A stretch of DNA of 64,000 nucleotides from Bradyrhizobium sp. CB1717 (GTDB taxonomy: Bacteria > Pseudomonadota > Alphaproteobacteria > Rhizobiales > Xanthobacteraceae), in NCBI RefSeq assembly GCF_029714325.1, contig NZ_CP121666.1, forward strand, positions 5,580,001 to 5,644,000, written 5' to 3'. Position numbers and translations under genes: made by a program. Shown piece by piece: positions 52,532-60,110 of this stretch. The notes beneath the pieces were generated by a model that was given only the letters and a program-made list of their open reading frames with translations, was not told where the DNA came from and ran no database searches. Position 1 is the first letter of the stretch. Each line of letters opens with the position of its first letter.

Positions 52532-52945
52532 ATGAGCCATCGTCATCTGCGAACCCTCCGCGTGCTGTCGAGCGCGGTCCTGCTCGCGGCAAACCTGTTC
52601 ACCCTGCCGGCCGCAGCGGCGCAGGCCGGCGTCACGCGCACCGACCTGCAGCGCCACGATCTCAGCTCGCCCGGGCGCGAGGCAGTGCAGGTACGCGTCG
52701 ACCTCGCTCCCGGCGTGGCGTTCGGCCGGCACACTCATCCAGGCGAAGAGATCATCTACGTGCTCACGGGCGCCATCGAATACGACGTCGAGGGCAAGCC
52801 GCCGGTCACGCTGAAGGCCGGCGACGTGCTGTTCATCCCCGCCGGCACGGTGCATGCGGCGAAGAATGTCGGCGCTGAGACCGCGAGCGAGCTTGCCACT
52901 TATATCGTCGCCAAGGACAAGCCGCTGCTGACGCTGGCGAAGTGA
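52532..52945 (+). CDS. Exported cupin-domain protein
   Basis: A 137-residue small secreted protein. The signal peptide (RTLRVLSSAVLLAANLFTLPAAAAQA) is followed by a single cupin barrel. Cupin motif 1 is FGRHTHPGEEIIYVLTGAIEYDVEG, with metal ligands H, H and E, and motif 2 is LKAGDVLFIPAGTVHAAKN. The substrate is unknown. It lies 77 bases after ohr on the same strand with AAGGAG before its ATG, so possible cotranscription with ohr would bring it under peroxide control (inference). Confidence 0.9.
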   Translation: MSHRHLRTLRVLSSAVLLAANLFTLPAAAAQAGVTRTDLQRHDLSSPGREAVQVRVDLAPGVAFGRHTHPGEEIIYVLTGAIEYDVEGKPPVTLKAGDVLFIPAGTVHAAKNVGAETASELATYIVAKDKPLLTLAK

Positions 52946-52960
52946 GGCCGGCCGCCCCGA

Positions 52961-52999
52961 TTGACCTGCGCATGATATCTGACTAAAGTCAGATATCAT
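52961..52999 (+). promoter_or_regulatory. Promoter and perfect palindromic operator of the MarR-GNAT gene
   Basis: ATGATATCTGACT and AGTCAGATATCAT (52972-52984 and 52987-52999) are perfect 13-base arms around AA. The last bases include the start codon ATG 52998. A -35 TTGACC (52961-52966) and a -10 TAAAGT (52984-52989) with a 17-base spacer place the transcript start at about the ATG, so the mRNA is probably leaderless. Operator binding would cover the -10. Confidence 0.7.
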
Positions 53000-53870
53000 G
53001 CTCGACCCCGTCTCCCGCGTCCGCCGCTTCAACCGTGCCGTCACTTCTGCCGTCGGCGCACTCGATAACTCGTTCCTCGGGCGCGGGCGCCCGCTAGGTG
53101 CCGCGCGCGTGCTCAATGCGATCGGACACGGGCGTTCGGACGTCGCCGATATCCGCGACTATCTCGGGCTCGATTCCGGGCTGATGAGCCGGCTGCTCCG
53201 CAGCCTCGAGGACGAGGGAGTGGTCGAGACCAGTACGCATTCGGACGACGCCCGCCGCCGTGTGGCAAAGCTGACGCGCACTGGCCGGCGCGAGTTCGCG
53301 GCCTACGAGGCGCTCTCGAACGCGCAGGCCGAGGGATTCCTAGCGCAGCATGCGCAGCGCGAGGCCTTGCTGGCGGCGATGGACCTGATCGCATCCGCAT
53401 TGACGCGAGAGCGCGTTTCGCTGGATGAGAGCGATCCTCAATCCGAACAGGCACGCTATTGCCTCGGCGAGTACTATGCCGACCTCGGTCGCCGCTTCAA
53501 GCAGGGCTTCGACGTCTCGCTGTCGCGCGACCCCGACGCCAAGGACATGCGCCGGCCGCGCGGCACCTTCATTGTCGCGATGTCGGACACGCTGCCGATC
53601 GGCTGCGTGGGCCTGAAGGGAACCGACCACGGCTATGCCGAGATCAAGCGGCTCTGGGTCGCCCCCGCCGCGCGCGGGCTGCGGCTTGGCCGGCGCCTGA
53701 TGGACGCGACTGAGGTCGCAGCGCGCGAGCTCGGTATCGCCCTGTTGCGGCTCGACACCAACAGCGCGCTGCCGGAGGCCGGCCAGCTCTACCGCACCAC
53801 CGGCTGGCGCGAGATTCCGCGCTTCAATGACGATCCCTACCCGGACCTGTTCTTCGAAAAGCGGCTCTAG
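52998..53870 (+). CDS. MarR-GNAT fusion: regulator with acetyltransferase domain
   Basis: A 290-residue two-domain protein. Residues about 1-145 form a MarR winged helix (AARVLNAIGHGRSDVADIRDYLGLDSGLMSRLLRSLEDEGVVETSTHSDDARRRVAKLT). Residues about 175-290 form a GNAT acetyltransferase (EIKRLWVAPAARGLRLGRRLMDATEVAARELGIALLRLDTNSALPEAGQLYRTTGW). Such fusions occur in several phyla and are poorly characterised. There is no ribosome-binding site before ATG 52998 and the operator overlaps the start, so autoregulation of a leaderless transcript is likely. Confidence 0.92.
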   Translation: MLDPVSRVRRFNRAVTSAVGALDNSFLGRGRPLGAARVLNAIGHGRSDVADIRDYLGLDSGLMSRLLRSLEDEGVVETSTHSDDARRRVAKLTRTGRREFAAYEALSNAQAEGFLAQHAQREALLAAMDLIASALTRERVSLDESDPQSEQARYCLGEYYADLGRRFKQGFDVSLSRDPDAKDMRRPRGTFIVAMSDTLPIGCVGLKGTDHGYAEIKRLWVAPAARGLRLGRRLMDATEVAARELGIALLRLDTNSALPEAGQLYRTTGWREIPRFNDDPYPDLFFEKRL

Positions 53871-54592
53871 GTCGTCCGCGTCGGACGCACGACGATCTCG
53901 TTGACGTCGACATCGTCGGGTTGCTCGATGGCGAAGCGCACCGCGCGGGCGATCGCGTCAGGCTGAAGCGCGATGGCACGATAGGTCTTCATCGCCGCTG
54001 CGGCCACGGGGTCGGTGATGGTATCGGCGAGCTCGCTCTCGACCACGCCGGGATGGATGCAGGTGACGCGGATGTTGTCGTGCTCCTGGCGCAGGCCGTC
54101 GGAGATCGCCCGCACCGCATATTTGGTCGCGCAATAGACCGCCGCCGTCGGCGACACGCTCAAGGCGCCGATCGAGGCGACATTGATGATTTGGCCCGAT
54201 CCGCGCGCCACCATTTCCGGCAGCACCGCGGCGATGCCGTAGAGCACGCCCTTGATGTTGACGTCGACCATGCGGTCCCATTCCTCGACCTTCAGCGAAG
54301 CCATCAGCGACAGCGGCATCACGCCGGCATTGTTGACGATGACGTCGACCCGGCCCCAGACGCCGCGCGCGGCATCGGCGAAGGCGGCGACGCTGGCGCG
54401 GTCGGTGACGTCGAGCGGATGCGCGAGCGCCGTGCCGCCGGCCGCGTTCAGCTCGGACGCGAGATCCTTCAGGCGGTCGGTGCGCCGCGCGCCCAGCAGG
54501 ACCTTGGCGCCGGCCGCGGCCAGCTCGCGTGCAATGCCCGCACCGATGCCGCTGGAGGCGCCGGTGATGAGAATGACTTTATCGATTGGCAT
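53867..54592 (-). CDS. SDR family oxidoreductase
   Basis: A 241-residue classical SDR of the YdfG-like group. Cofactor motif TGASSGIGAGIA near residue 10, NNAGVMPLSLMASLKVEEWDRMVDVNIKG, active-site serine in NVASIGAL and the YxxxK pair in VYCATKYAVRAISDGLRQE. Substrate unknown. The end overlaps the MarR-GNAT stop by four bases tail-to-tail. It is divergent from the LysR gene, which probably regulates it. Confidence 0.93.
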   Translation of the reverse strand: MPIDKVILITGASSGIGAGIARELAAAGAKVLLGARRTDRLKDLASELNAAGGTALAHPLDVTDRASVAAFADAARGVWGRVDVIVNNAGVMPLSLMASLKVEEWDRMVDVNIKGVLYGIAAVLPEMVARGSGQIINVASIGALSVSPTAAVYCATKYAVRAISDGLRQEHDNIRVTCIHPGVVESELADTITDPVAAAAMKTYRAIALQPDAIARAVRFAIEQPDDVDVNEIVVRPTRTT

Positions 54593-54696
54593 GAGGATCT
54601 TCCCGTTGCGTTCGGAGTGATTGCGGGAAGATGGACCGACGCCTTTGCTGTGATAAGACGATCATATCTAACCACGCTGGCAAGCTGCGCTAACCG

Positions 54697-55587
54697 ATGG
54701 AAACCGACCTCAATGCCCTCGCCGTCTTTGCGCTGGTCGCCGAAGAGCGGAATTTTCGCGCCGCCGCGGACCGTCTCGGCGTGACGCGCTCGGCCGTGAG
54801 CCAGACCATCCGGCGGCTGGAGGAAACGCTCGGCATCGCACTGATTCAGCGCACCACGCGCAGCGTCAGCCTGACCGAGGCCGGCGAACGGCTGCATGCG
54901 GAGATCGCCCCTGCGATTGCGGACATGCGCGCCGCGCTCGGCAACACCGAGGCGCTGGGCGGGCGGCCGCGCGGGCTGTTGCGGCTTGCGGTCTCCTCGA
55001 TCGCCGAGCATTTCCTGTCCGGTCCGTTCCTTGCCGCCTTTGCCGAAGCCAATCCGCAGGTGCAGCTCGACATCACGGTGACCGACGCGGAGTTCGACAT
55101 CGTCGCGGCCGGCTATGATGCCGGCGTGCGGCTCGGCGAGGTGATCGAGCAGGACATGATCGCCCTGCCGATCGCCGGCGACGAACGCCAGCTCGCGGTC
55201 TGCGCACCGGCCTTTCGCGATCGCTTCGGCGTGCCCTCTCACCCGTCCGAGCTCGCATCCTTCCGCTGCATCGGCTGGCGTCCGGCGCCGAACGTCACGC
55301 CCTATCGCTGGGAGTTTTCGGACGGCGCAAAAGAGTTCAGCGTCGCGGTCGCACCCGAGATCACGACCAACGACATGGCGCTGATGATCAAGCTCGCGGT
55401 GGCCGGCGCCGGCATCACCTTCGGCATGGAGGCGAGCTTCCGGCCTGCGATCGCGCGCGGCGAGCTGGTGCCGATCCTGGAGGACTATTGCCCCTCCTTC
55501 GCCGGCTTCTATCTCTACTATCCGAGCCGCCGCAACGTGGCGCCAAAATTGCGCGCACTGATCGAGCACGTGCAGCGGCGCGCATGA
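54697..55587 (+). CDS. LysR family transcriptional regulator
   Basis: A 296-residue LysR regulator. The N-terminal helix-turn-helix reads METDLNALAVFALVAEERNFRAAADRLGVTRSAVSQTIRRLEETLGIALIQRTTRSVSLTEAGERL; a periplasmic-binding-like effector domain follows (AVSSIAEHFLSGPFLAAFAEANPQVQLDITVTD). It is divergent from the SDR gene across 104 bases, the classic arrangement for LysR control of its neighbour, and 16 bases upstream of a SnoaL-like gene. Confidence 0.94.
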   Translation: METDLNALAVFALVAEERNFRAAADRLGVTRSAVSQTIRRLEETLGIALIQRTTRSVSLTEAGERLHAEIAPAIADMRAALGNTEALGGRPRGLLRLAVSSIAEHFLSGPFLAAFAEANPQVQLDITVTDAEFDIVAAGYDAGVRLGEVIEQDMIALPIAGDERQLAVCAPAFRDRFGVPSHPSELASFRCIGWRPAPNVTPYRWEFSDGAKEFSVAVAPEITTNDMALMIKLAVAGAGITFGMEASFRPAIARGELVPILEDYCPSFAGFYLYYPSRRNVAPKLRALIEHVQRRA

Positions 55588-55603
55588 GCCGAAGGAACCC
55601 GCC

Positions 55604-55990
55604 GTGACCAGGAACGAGCTTGCCGCCATTTATCACGGCTACATCGCCTGCCTGAACCGGCAGGATTGGCCGGCGCTCGGACAGTTCGTGCACGACGACG
55701 TCGTCCACAACGCGCGGCCGCTCGGGCTCTCCGGTTATCGCGCGATGCTGGAACAGGATTTTCGCGAGATCCCGGACCTGCGCTTCAACGTCGAACTGCT
55801 GGCGTCGGACCCACCCGGGATCGCGGCGCGGCTGAGATTCGATTGCACGCCAGTGGGGACTTTCCTTGGACTTGCCGTCAACGGGCGGCGCGTGTCCTTC
55901 TGCGAAAACGTGTTCTACGAATTCCGCGAGGGAAAGATCCGGCAGGTGTGGTCGATCATCGACAAGACAGCGATCGAGACGCAGCTCTGA
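55604..55990 (+). CDS. SnoaL-like ester cyclase family protein
   Basis: A 128-residue alpha+beta cone protein of the SnoaL/ester-cyclase family: ELAAIYHGYIACLNRQDWPALGQFVHDDVVHNARPLGLSGYRAMLEQDFREIPDLRFNVELL, then NVFYEFREGKIRQVWSIIDK. Such proteins act on small polyketide or steroid-like ligands or simply bind them. The start is GTG 55604 with GAAGGA upstream. It is likely cotranscribed with the LysR gene. Its actual function is unknown. Confidence 0.88.
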   Translation: MTRNELAAIYHGYIACLNRQDWPALGQFVHDDVVHNARPLGLSGYRAMLEQDFREIPDLRFNVELLASDPPGIAARLRFDCTPVGTFLGLAVNGRRVSFCENVFYEFREGKIRQVWSIIDKTAIETQL

Positions 55991-56011
55991 CGCCGCGCCT
56001 CGATCTCACGT

Positions 56012-57232
56012 TCATGCCGCCGCCGGCGCCACCTCCCCTTGCGGCTTCGCGAACGGACGGAACGTCATCGCCATCAGGAAGGCCCCCAAGCCCATCGCCC
56101 AGGAGGCGATGTAGAGCCAGGCGTAGCTGGAGAACGCGTCATAGATCAGGCCGCCGGCGAGCGGGCCCGTCGCCATGCCGAGGCTGCCGGCCATCGCCGT
56201 GCCGCCAATCACCGTACCCATCATCCGCAGCGGAAAGTTCTCGCGCACCAGCACCGCATAGAGCGGCATGGTGCCGGCATAGATGAAGCCGAACACGGCG
56301 CCGACCGCGTAGAACGTCGCGAGCTGATGCGCGAAGACGTAGGCGAGCGCGCCGAACGCCTGCAGCAGCAGCCCCGAGACCAGCACGCGCTTGGCACCGA
56401 AGCGATCGCCGAGAAGCCCGAAGGCGATGCGGCCGCCCATCCCGGCAAACCCCTCGAGGCTGTAGATCGTCACCGCAGCGACCAGCGGGATGCCGCAGCT
56501 CACGGCGTAGGAGACGGTATGGATGATCGGACCGGAATGGGTGGCGCAGCAGAAGAAATTGGTGGCAAGCAGAATGAAGAATTGCGGCGAGCGCAGCGCC
56601 TCGCCCATCGACATCTCGTTTTGCGCAGCGCCCCCGTCCGCAGGTGCCGCCGCGGCCTGCGCGAGCGCGGGCGGACGGCGCACCAGGAACGAGACCGGGA
56701 TCATGATGGCGGCAACCACCAGCGCGATGATCTGCATCGAGGTGCGCCAGTCATGACCGGAGACGAGCCAGGCCGCGAGCGGCGCCATCGTCATCGGCGC
56801 CATGCCCATGCCGGCGGAGACCAGTGACACCGCGAGGCTGCGATTGGTGTCGAACCAGCCCGTGACCGTCGCCATCATCGGTGCGAAGATCGCCGCGCAG
56901 GACGCGCCGACCAGCAGGCCGAACACGAACTGAAACACGATCAGCGAGGTCGCGTGGCTCGCGGCGAACAGGCTCAGCGCCAGCACGGTCGATCCGGTCA
57001 GCACCACCGGCAGCGGCCCGAACCTGTCGGTTGCCGTGCCCCAGGCCATGCTGGTGAACGCCATCGCCAGAAAGCCGATCGTCATCGCGCTGGAGATGCC
57101 GGTCACCGACCAGCCGGTGTCCTTGGCAATCGGCTGCAGGAACACCGGCAACGAGAACATGCCGCCGATCGCGACGCAGCCGAGCAGGCCGCCCGCGGCG
57201 ACGATCACCCAGCGATAGTGGGAACGAAGCAT
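56012..57232 (-). CDS. MFS transporter (OFA / monocarboxylate-like)
   Basis: A 406-residue major-facilitator protein with 12 helices. The loop 2-3 signature is WGTATDRFGPLPVVL and the start RWVIVAAGGLLGCVAIGGMFSLPVFLQPIAKDTGWS resembles oxalate/formate-antiporter (OFA) and monocarboxylate types. In the middle, NFFCCATHSGPIIHTVSYAVSCGI is family-typical. Substrate unknown, probably a small carboxylate. ATG 57232 follows GGGAGA; the longer frame from 57358 is not preferred. It converges with the SnoaL gene. Confidence 0.92.
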   Translation of the reverse strand: MLRSHYRWVIVAAGGLLGCVAIGGMFSLPVFLQPIAKDTGWSVTGISSAMTIGFLAMAFTSMAWGTATDRFGPLPVVLTGSTVLALSLFAASHATSLIVFQFVFGLLVGASCAAIFAPMMATVTGWFDTNRSLAVSLVSAGMGMAPMTMAPLAAWLVSGHDWRTSMQIIALVVAAIMIPVSFLVRRPPALAQAAAAPADGGAAQNEMSMGEALRSPQFFILLATNFFCCATHSGPIIHTVSYAVSCGIPLVAAVTIYSLEGFAGMGGRIAFGLLGDRFGAKRVLVSGLLLQAFGALAYVFAHQLATFYAVGAVFGFIYAGTMPLYAVLVRENFPLRMMGTVIGGTAMAGSLGMATGPLAGGLIYDAFSSYAWLYIASWAMGLGAFLMAMTFRPFAKPQGEVAPAAA

Positions 57233-57904
57233 CTTTTGGTCTCCCGTCAGATTTGTCTGGGTGGAAGACGAATGGGAACTGCGCCGGCCGACAGCGGCAC
57301 ATCCTTTTTGCCGCACGCTTTTGTGACCTGCCAGCAAAAAGTACGAAAACAACCCCATGCACAGTAGCCGACAGCTGTGGGATCAATGACTTACGAGGCC
57401 AGTGACTGGCGGTGACCGGAAGCGATTTGACCCGTCGGGCAAAACACTGGCATGATGTCATCCTCCCGCCAACATAGTCGCAGCACGTTCGGACGCTCGC
57501 CGATCATGGCGCACGGTCGCCGCCCGGTGCGCGCTCAACGTGCTGATCTTGAACGGAACGTTCCCATGCCCAAGATCGACGTCGCCACTGTGCCGGTCCG
57601 CACGGCTCGGGCTATCCAGCGCCCTTCGACGCTCCTTACGCCGAGCGCATTCGCAAGCGTCTAAGCAATGCCGGCGGCCTTTCCGATTTCGGCGTCAATC
57701 TGATGCGCCTGCCACCGGGCGTGACTGGTGACTACGTCCGCTTTGCTCCTGGAGCGACCGAGTTCGTGCGACAGCGCAGTATGTCGCGATGGGCCATAAA
57801 CTGCCGTTGAAGATGAAGGCGCGATGTTCTTACTCGATCCTGACCGGCTTTCTTTCCGATGTCCCAAAGCCTATCTTGGTTGAAAAGGCGCGAGAGGCAG
57901 CGAA
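57233..57904. other. Gene-poor, partly decayed region
   Basis: About 670 bases without an intact gene. The left part (57233-57450) is the probable promoter region of the MFS gene. A cupin gene fragment lies at 57566-57720. The remainder has no codon pattern like the neighbours and lower GC. Nothing else is supported. Confidence 0.6.
57566..57720 (+). pseudogene. Fragment of a cupin-domain protein gene
   Basis: From ATG 57566 the frame reads MPKIDVATVPVRT; the next frame continues GSGYPAPFDAPYAERIRKRLSNAGGLSDFGVNLMRLPPG and then homology ends. This is the conserved N-terminal part of the cupin proteins common in Rhizobiales. One base is missing near 57605 (acgg-ctcgg). The barrel with the metal ligands is absent, so the gene is both frameshifted and truncated. 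Confidence 0.72.
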
Positions 57905-59164
57905 ATGCTACCGGCACCAATCACTTATTGCTTCTACCGTTGTCGCGGGCTCTGCCTTCACACTTGGGTCGTCGCGACTTTCGCAATCATGATGGCCGCC
58001 GCTCCACTGCAGGCTTCAACAGCACCAAAAACGTCAGCGTGCGGATACCTCGCTGGTCTAATTGATCAGGCACCGCCATCAGAGCGGTTGTTCCTGCCCA
58101 GCTATCCGACCGTCGAATCGGGGCCTCTGCATGGCTCCGCCTACCTCTATGACAATGCGGTAGCCGCCATCGCATTGGTCGGTTGCGGTGAGCAAGACAA
58201 AGCGTATCGGATTGGCTCGGCGATTCTCTGGGCCATCGACAACGACCGCACCTGGCATGATGGACGGCTCAGGAACGCTTACGCCGCGGGTGTGGCGGCG
58301 AATGGCCCCGTCAAACTTCCGGGGTGGTGGGACAATGCTCAGAACAAATGGTTAGAGGATCGATATCAGGTGGGCAGCGACAATGGTAACATGGCATGGG
58401 CCATGTTGGCGTTGCTGTCGCTTGATGATGTGAACACCGGCTTTCGGTTCCGCGATGGTGCAGCACGGCTTGGCGCCTGGGTCGCGCAATGGGCCGATAC
58501 GCGCGGTACTGGCGGTTTCACGGGCGGTACGTTTGGGCACGAACCGACGCCGGAAGTGCGGACGTGGAAATCGACTGAACATAATACTGACCTCGCCGCC
58601 GCGTTTGGCCTTCTTGCGATCCGTACAGGCGATTCGCGTTGGCGTGATAAGGCAACGGCTGCTGAGCACTTCGTAAATACGATGTGGGATTCGGCATGCG
58701 CCTGTTTCGCCGCAGGGACAGCTGAAGACGGCGTCACGCACAATCCGATTTTGGCTCTGGATGCTCAGATCTGGCCTTTAACAGCGCTTCACGGAGCGGC
58801 CGGGACATTTTCATCAGCAATGACGACCGCCGAACAGCGAATGAGTGTCGGCGGGGGCTTTTCTTACGGTGAAGACCGGGACGGTGTGTGGACCGAAGGG
58901 ACGGGCCAAATGGCTCTCTTGATGAAATTGCTCGGCAGGACTGAGAGGGCAGAGTCGTTGATCGCTGTAATCGAATCCCAGAGGTCGCCCGATGGTGGGT
59001 TCTATGCCACGACTGTCCGCGAGTTACCGACGGGGTTCGTGTTGGACACCGACCCGACCAAGCCGCGACTCTATTTCCGATTGTCACATCTTGGCGCAGC
59101 TTCGTGGGCTGCCCTCGCGGAACGTGGGTTCAATCCCTTTACGATGACAAAAGGACTTCCGTAG
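57905..59164 (+). CDS. Exported (alpha/alpha)-barrel-like protein, six-hairpin glycosidase type
   Basis: A 419-residue protein. A signal peptide with basic n-region (RCRG) and hydrophobic core is cleaved near residue 38 (LQASTA). The mature part has repeated helical hairpins with aromatic-rich turns: GSAYLYDNAVAAIALVGCGEQDKAYRIGSAILWAI, RLRNAYAAG, WWDNAQNKWLEDRYQVGSDNGNMAWAMLALLSL, STEHNTDLAAAFGLLAIRTGD and GVWTEGTGQMALLMKLLG. This resembles six-hairpin glycosidase folds, suggesting carbohydrate processing in the periplasm (inference; no catalytic pair is identified). GC is lower than in neighbours and no partner genes are present, so horizontal acquisition is possible. AGAGG precedes ATG 57905. 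Confidence 0.6.
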   Translation: MLPAPITYCFYRCRGLCLHTWVVATFAIMMAAAPLQASTAPKTSACGYLAGLIDQAPPSERLFLPSYPTVESGPLHGSAYLYDNAVAAIALVGCGEQDKAYRIGSAILWAIDNDRTWHDGRLRNAYAAGVAANGPVKLPGWWDNAQNKWLEDRYQVGSDNGNMAWAMLALLSLDDVNTGFRFRDGAARLGAWVAQWADTRGTGGFTGGTFGHEPTPEVRTWKSTEHNTDLAAAFGLLAIRTGDSRWRDKATAAEHFVNTMWDSACACFAAGTAEDGVTHNPILALDAQIWPLTALHGAAGTFSSAMTTAEQRMSVGGGFSYGEDRDGVWTEGTGQMALLMKLLGRTERAESLIAVIESQRSPDGGFYATTVRELPTGFVLDTDPTKPRLYFRLSHLGAASWAALAERGFNPFTMTKGLP

Positions 59165-59511
59165 TTGAGCCGCGATGCTTCTCGTCTCGGCCTCTCTTTT
59201 GGTCTTTTTTGATTTCGATATGTCCGCGAAGGGTCATAAGCGGGCGTCGCGGCGATTTTCGTCCTCGGTCCGCTCGCCCCCCGCAAGCCGACGTCAGGGC
59301 GTTGAAACCGAGAGGCAGCTTAGGGCCATGAACAGACTTTGGAAGCGAGCCCAACGCGACACCTGATCAGTTGCTCAGTTTGTCAAGAACCCACGTTCGG
59401 TTGAAGAAATGGCTCGGCTCGGCCCGCACAGACGGAAATAGGCGAACCAGGTTTCGCCCGGGATCATGGGCGCAAAATCGCGCGAGGTTGGGCGCAGCGT
59501 CGCGGCCAGCG
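59165..59511. other. Intergenic stretch without recognisable gene
   Basis: About 350 bases. Open frames exist on both strands but none shows codon bias, a start signal or known motifs. The words GGGTCATAAGCGGGCG (59231-59246) recall a degenerate dispersed sequence also visible near 63705. Confidence 0.45.
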
Positions 59512-59658
59512 CTACATGTCAACGCCAACTGATCCGCAGGGCTTAAAGGTTTGGAGCGAGCGCCCGTGCACGCACCCCTCATGTTTCTGGGCGTAGGCAA
59601 GCACGCCCATGATAATCAAAGCCACCACGACCAATCCGGCTACTAGGTTCTGCACCAT
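59512..59658 (-). CDS. Small single-span membrane peptide, 48 aa
   Basis: Short ORF with GGAGTGG eight bases before ATG 59658. It encodes MVQNLVAGLVVVALIIMGVLAYAQ, a clean membrane helix, then a Cys-containing polar tail (KHEGCVHGRSLQTFKPCGSVGVDM). Two cysteines (28 and 41 approximately) could form a disulfide if the tail is periplasmic. No family is recognised. It is surrounded by non-coding sequence. Confidence 0.5.
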   Translation of the reverse strand: MVQNLVAGLVVVALIIMGVLAYAQKHEGCVHGRSLQTFKPCGSVGVDM

Positions 59659-60110
59659 GGCTGCCACTCCAGGTGAACTCATGAACAAGGCGACCGGCGC
59701 GAATCGTCGGAATCAACGCCGGGACAGCGCTCCCTCTCGAGGCCACCAAGCGGCTGGAGCTGAAATGATAAGCAGAGGTCGCGCAGCCAAAGAGAGCACA
59801 ACCGTCGACCTGATGGCAATGCGACTTCTGCCGCGCTGCGCAAATTCGATGCGCGATCTGAAGCCGCGTCTTCAAAAATTCGCCTGTTGCCACCGAAATC
59901 GGGCGCATACGGCAATCCAGTTGCTCTTATCGTGCCACTCGCGGCTTAGTAGCGGGCGCCTGTACTGTTGCACCATTTTGGCAAGGATTGAGGGCCTGCC
60001 GCGGCCGAACGCCACGAGCTAAAGCATGCTATGCTGAAAGGATCGGGATAACGTTACTTTGCCGTGGTCCAAAGTCCGGCTCGCCGTCAATCAGACAGTC
60101 GAGGGAGCCA
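59659..60110. other. Intergenic stretch upstream of the cyclase gene
   Basis: About 450 bases. No supported gene. GAGGGAG just before 60111 is the ribosome-binding site of the cyclase; TATGCT near 60030 could be a -10 element but a matching -35 is not clear. Confidence 0.45.

Noticed and set aside
59579..59908. 109-codon minus-strand frame
   Set aside because: No motif or start signal; the 48-codon membrane peptide in a different frame of the same strand is better supported.
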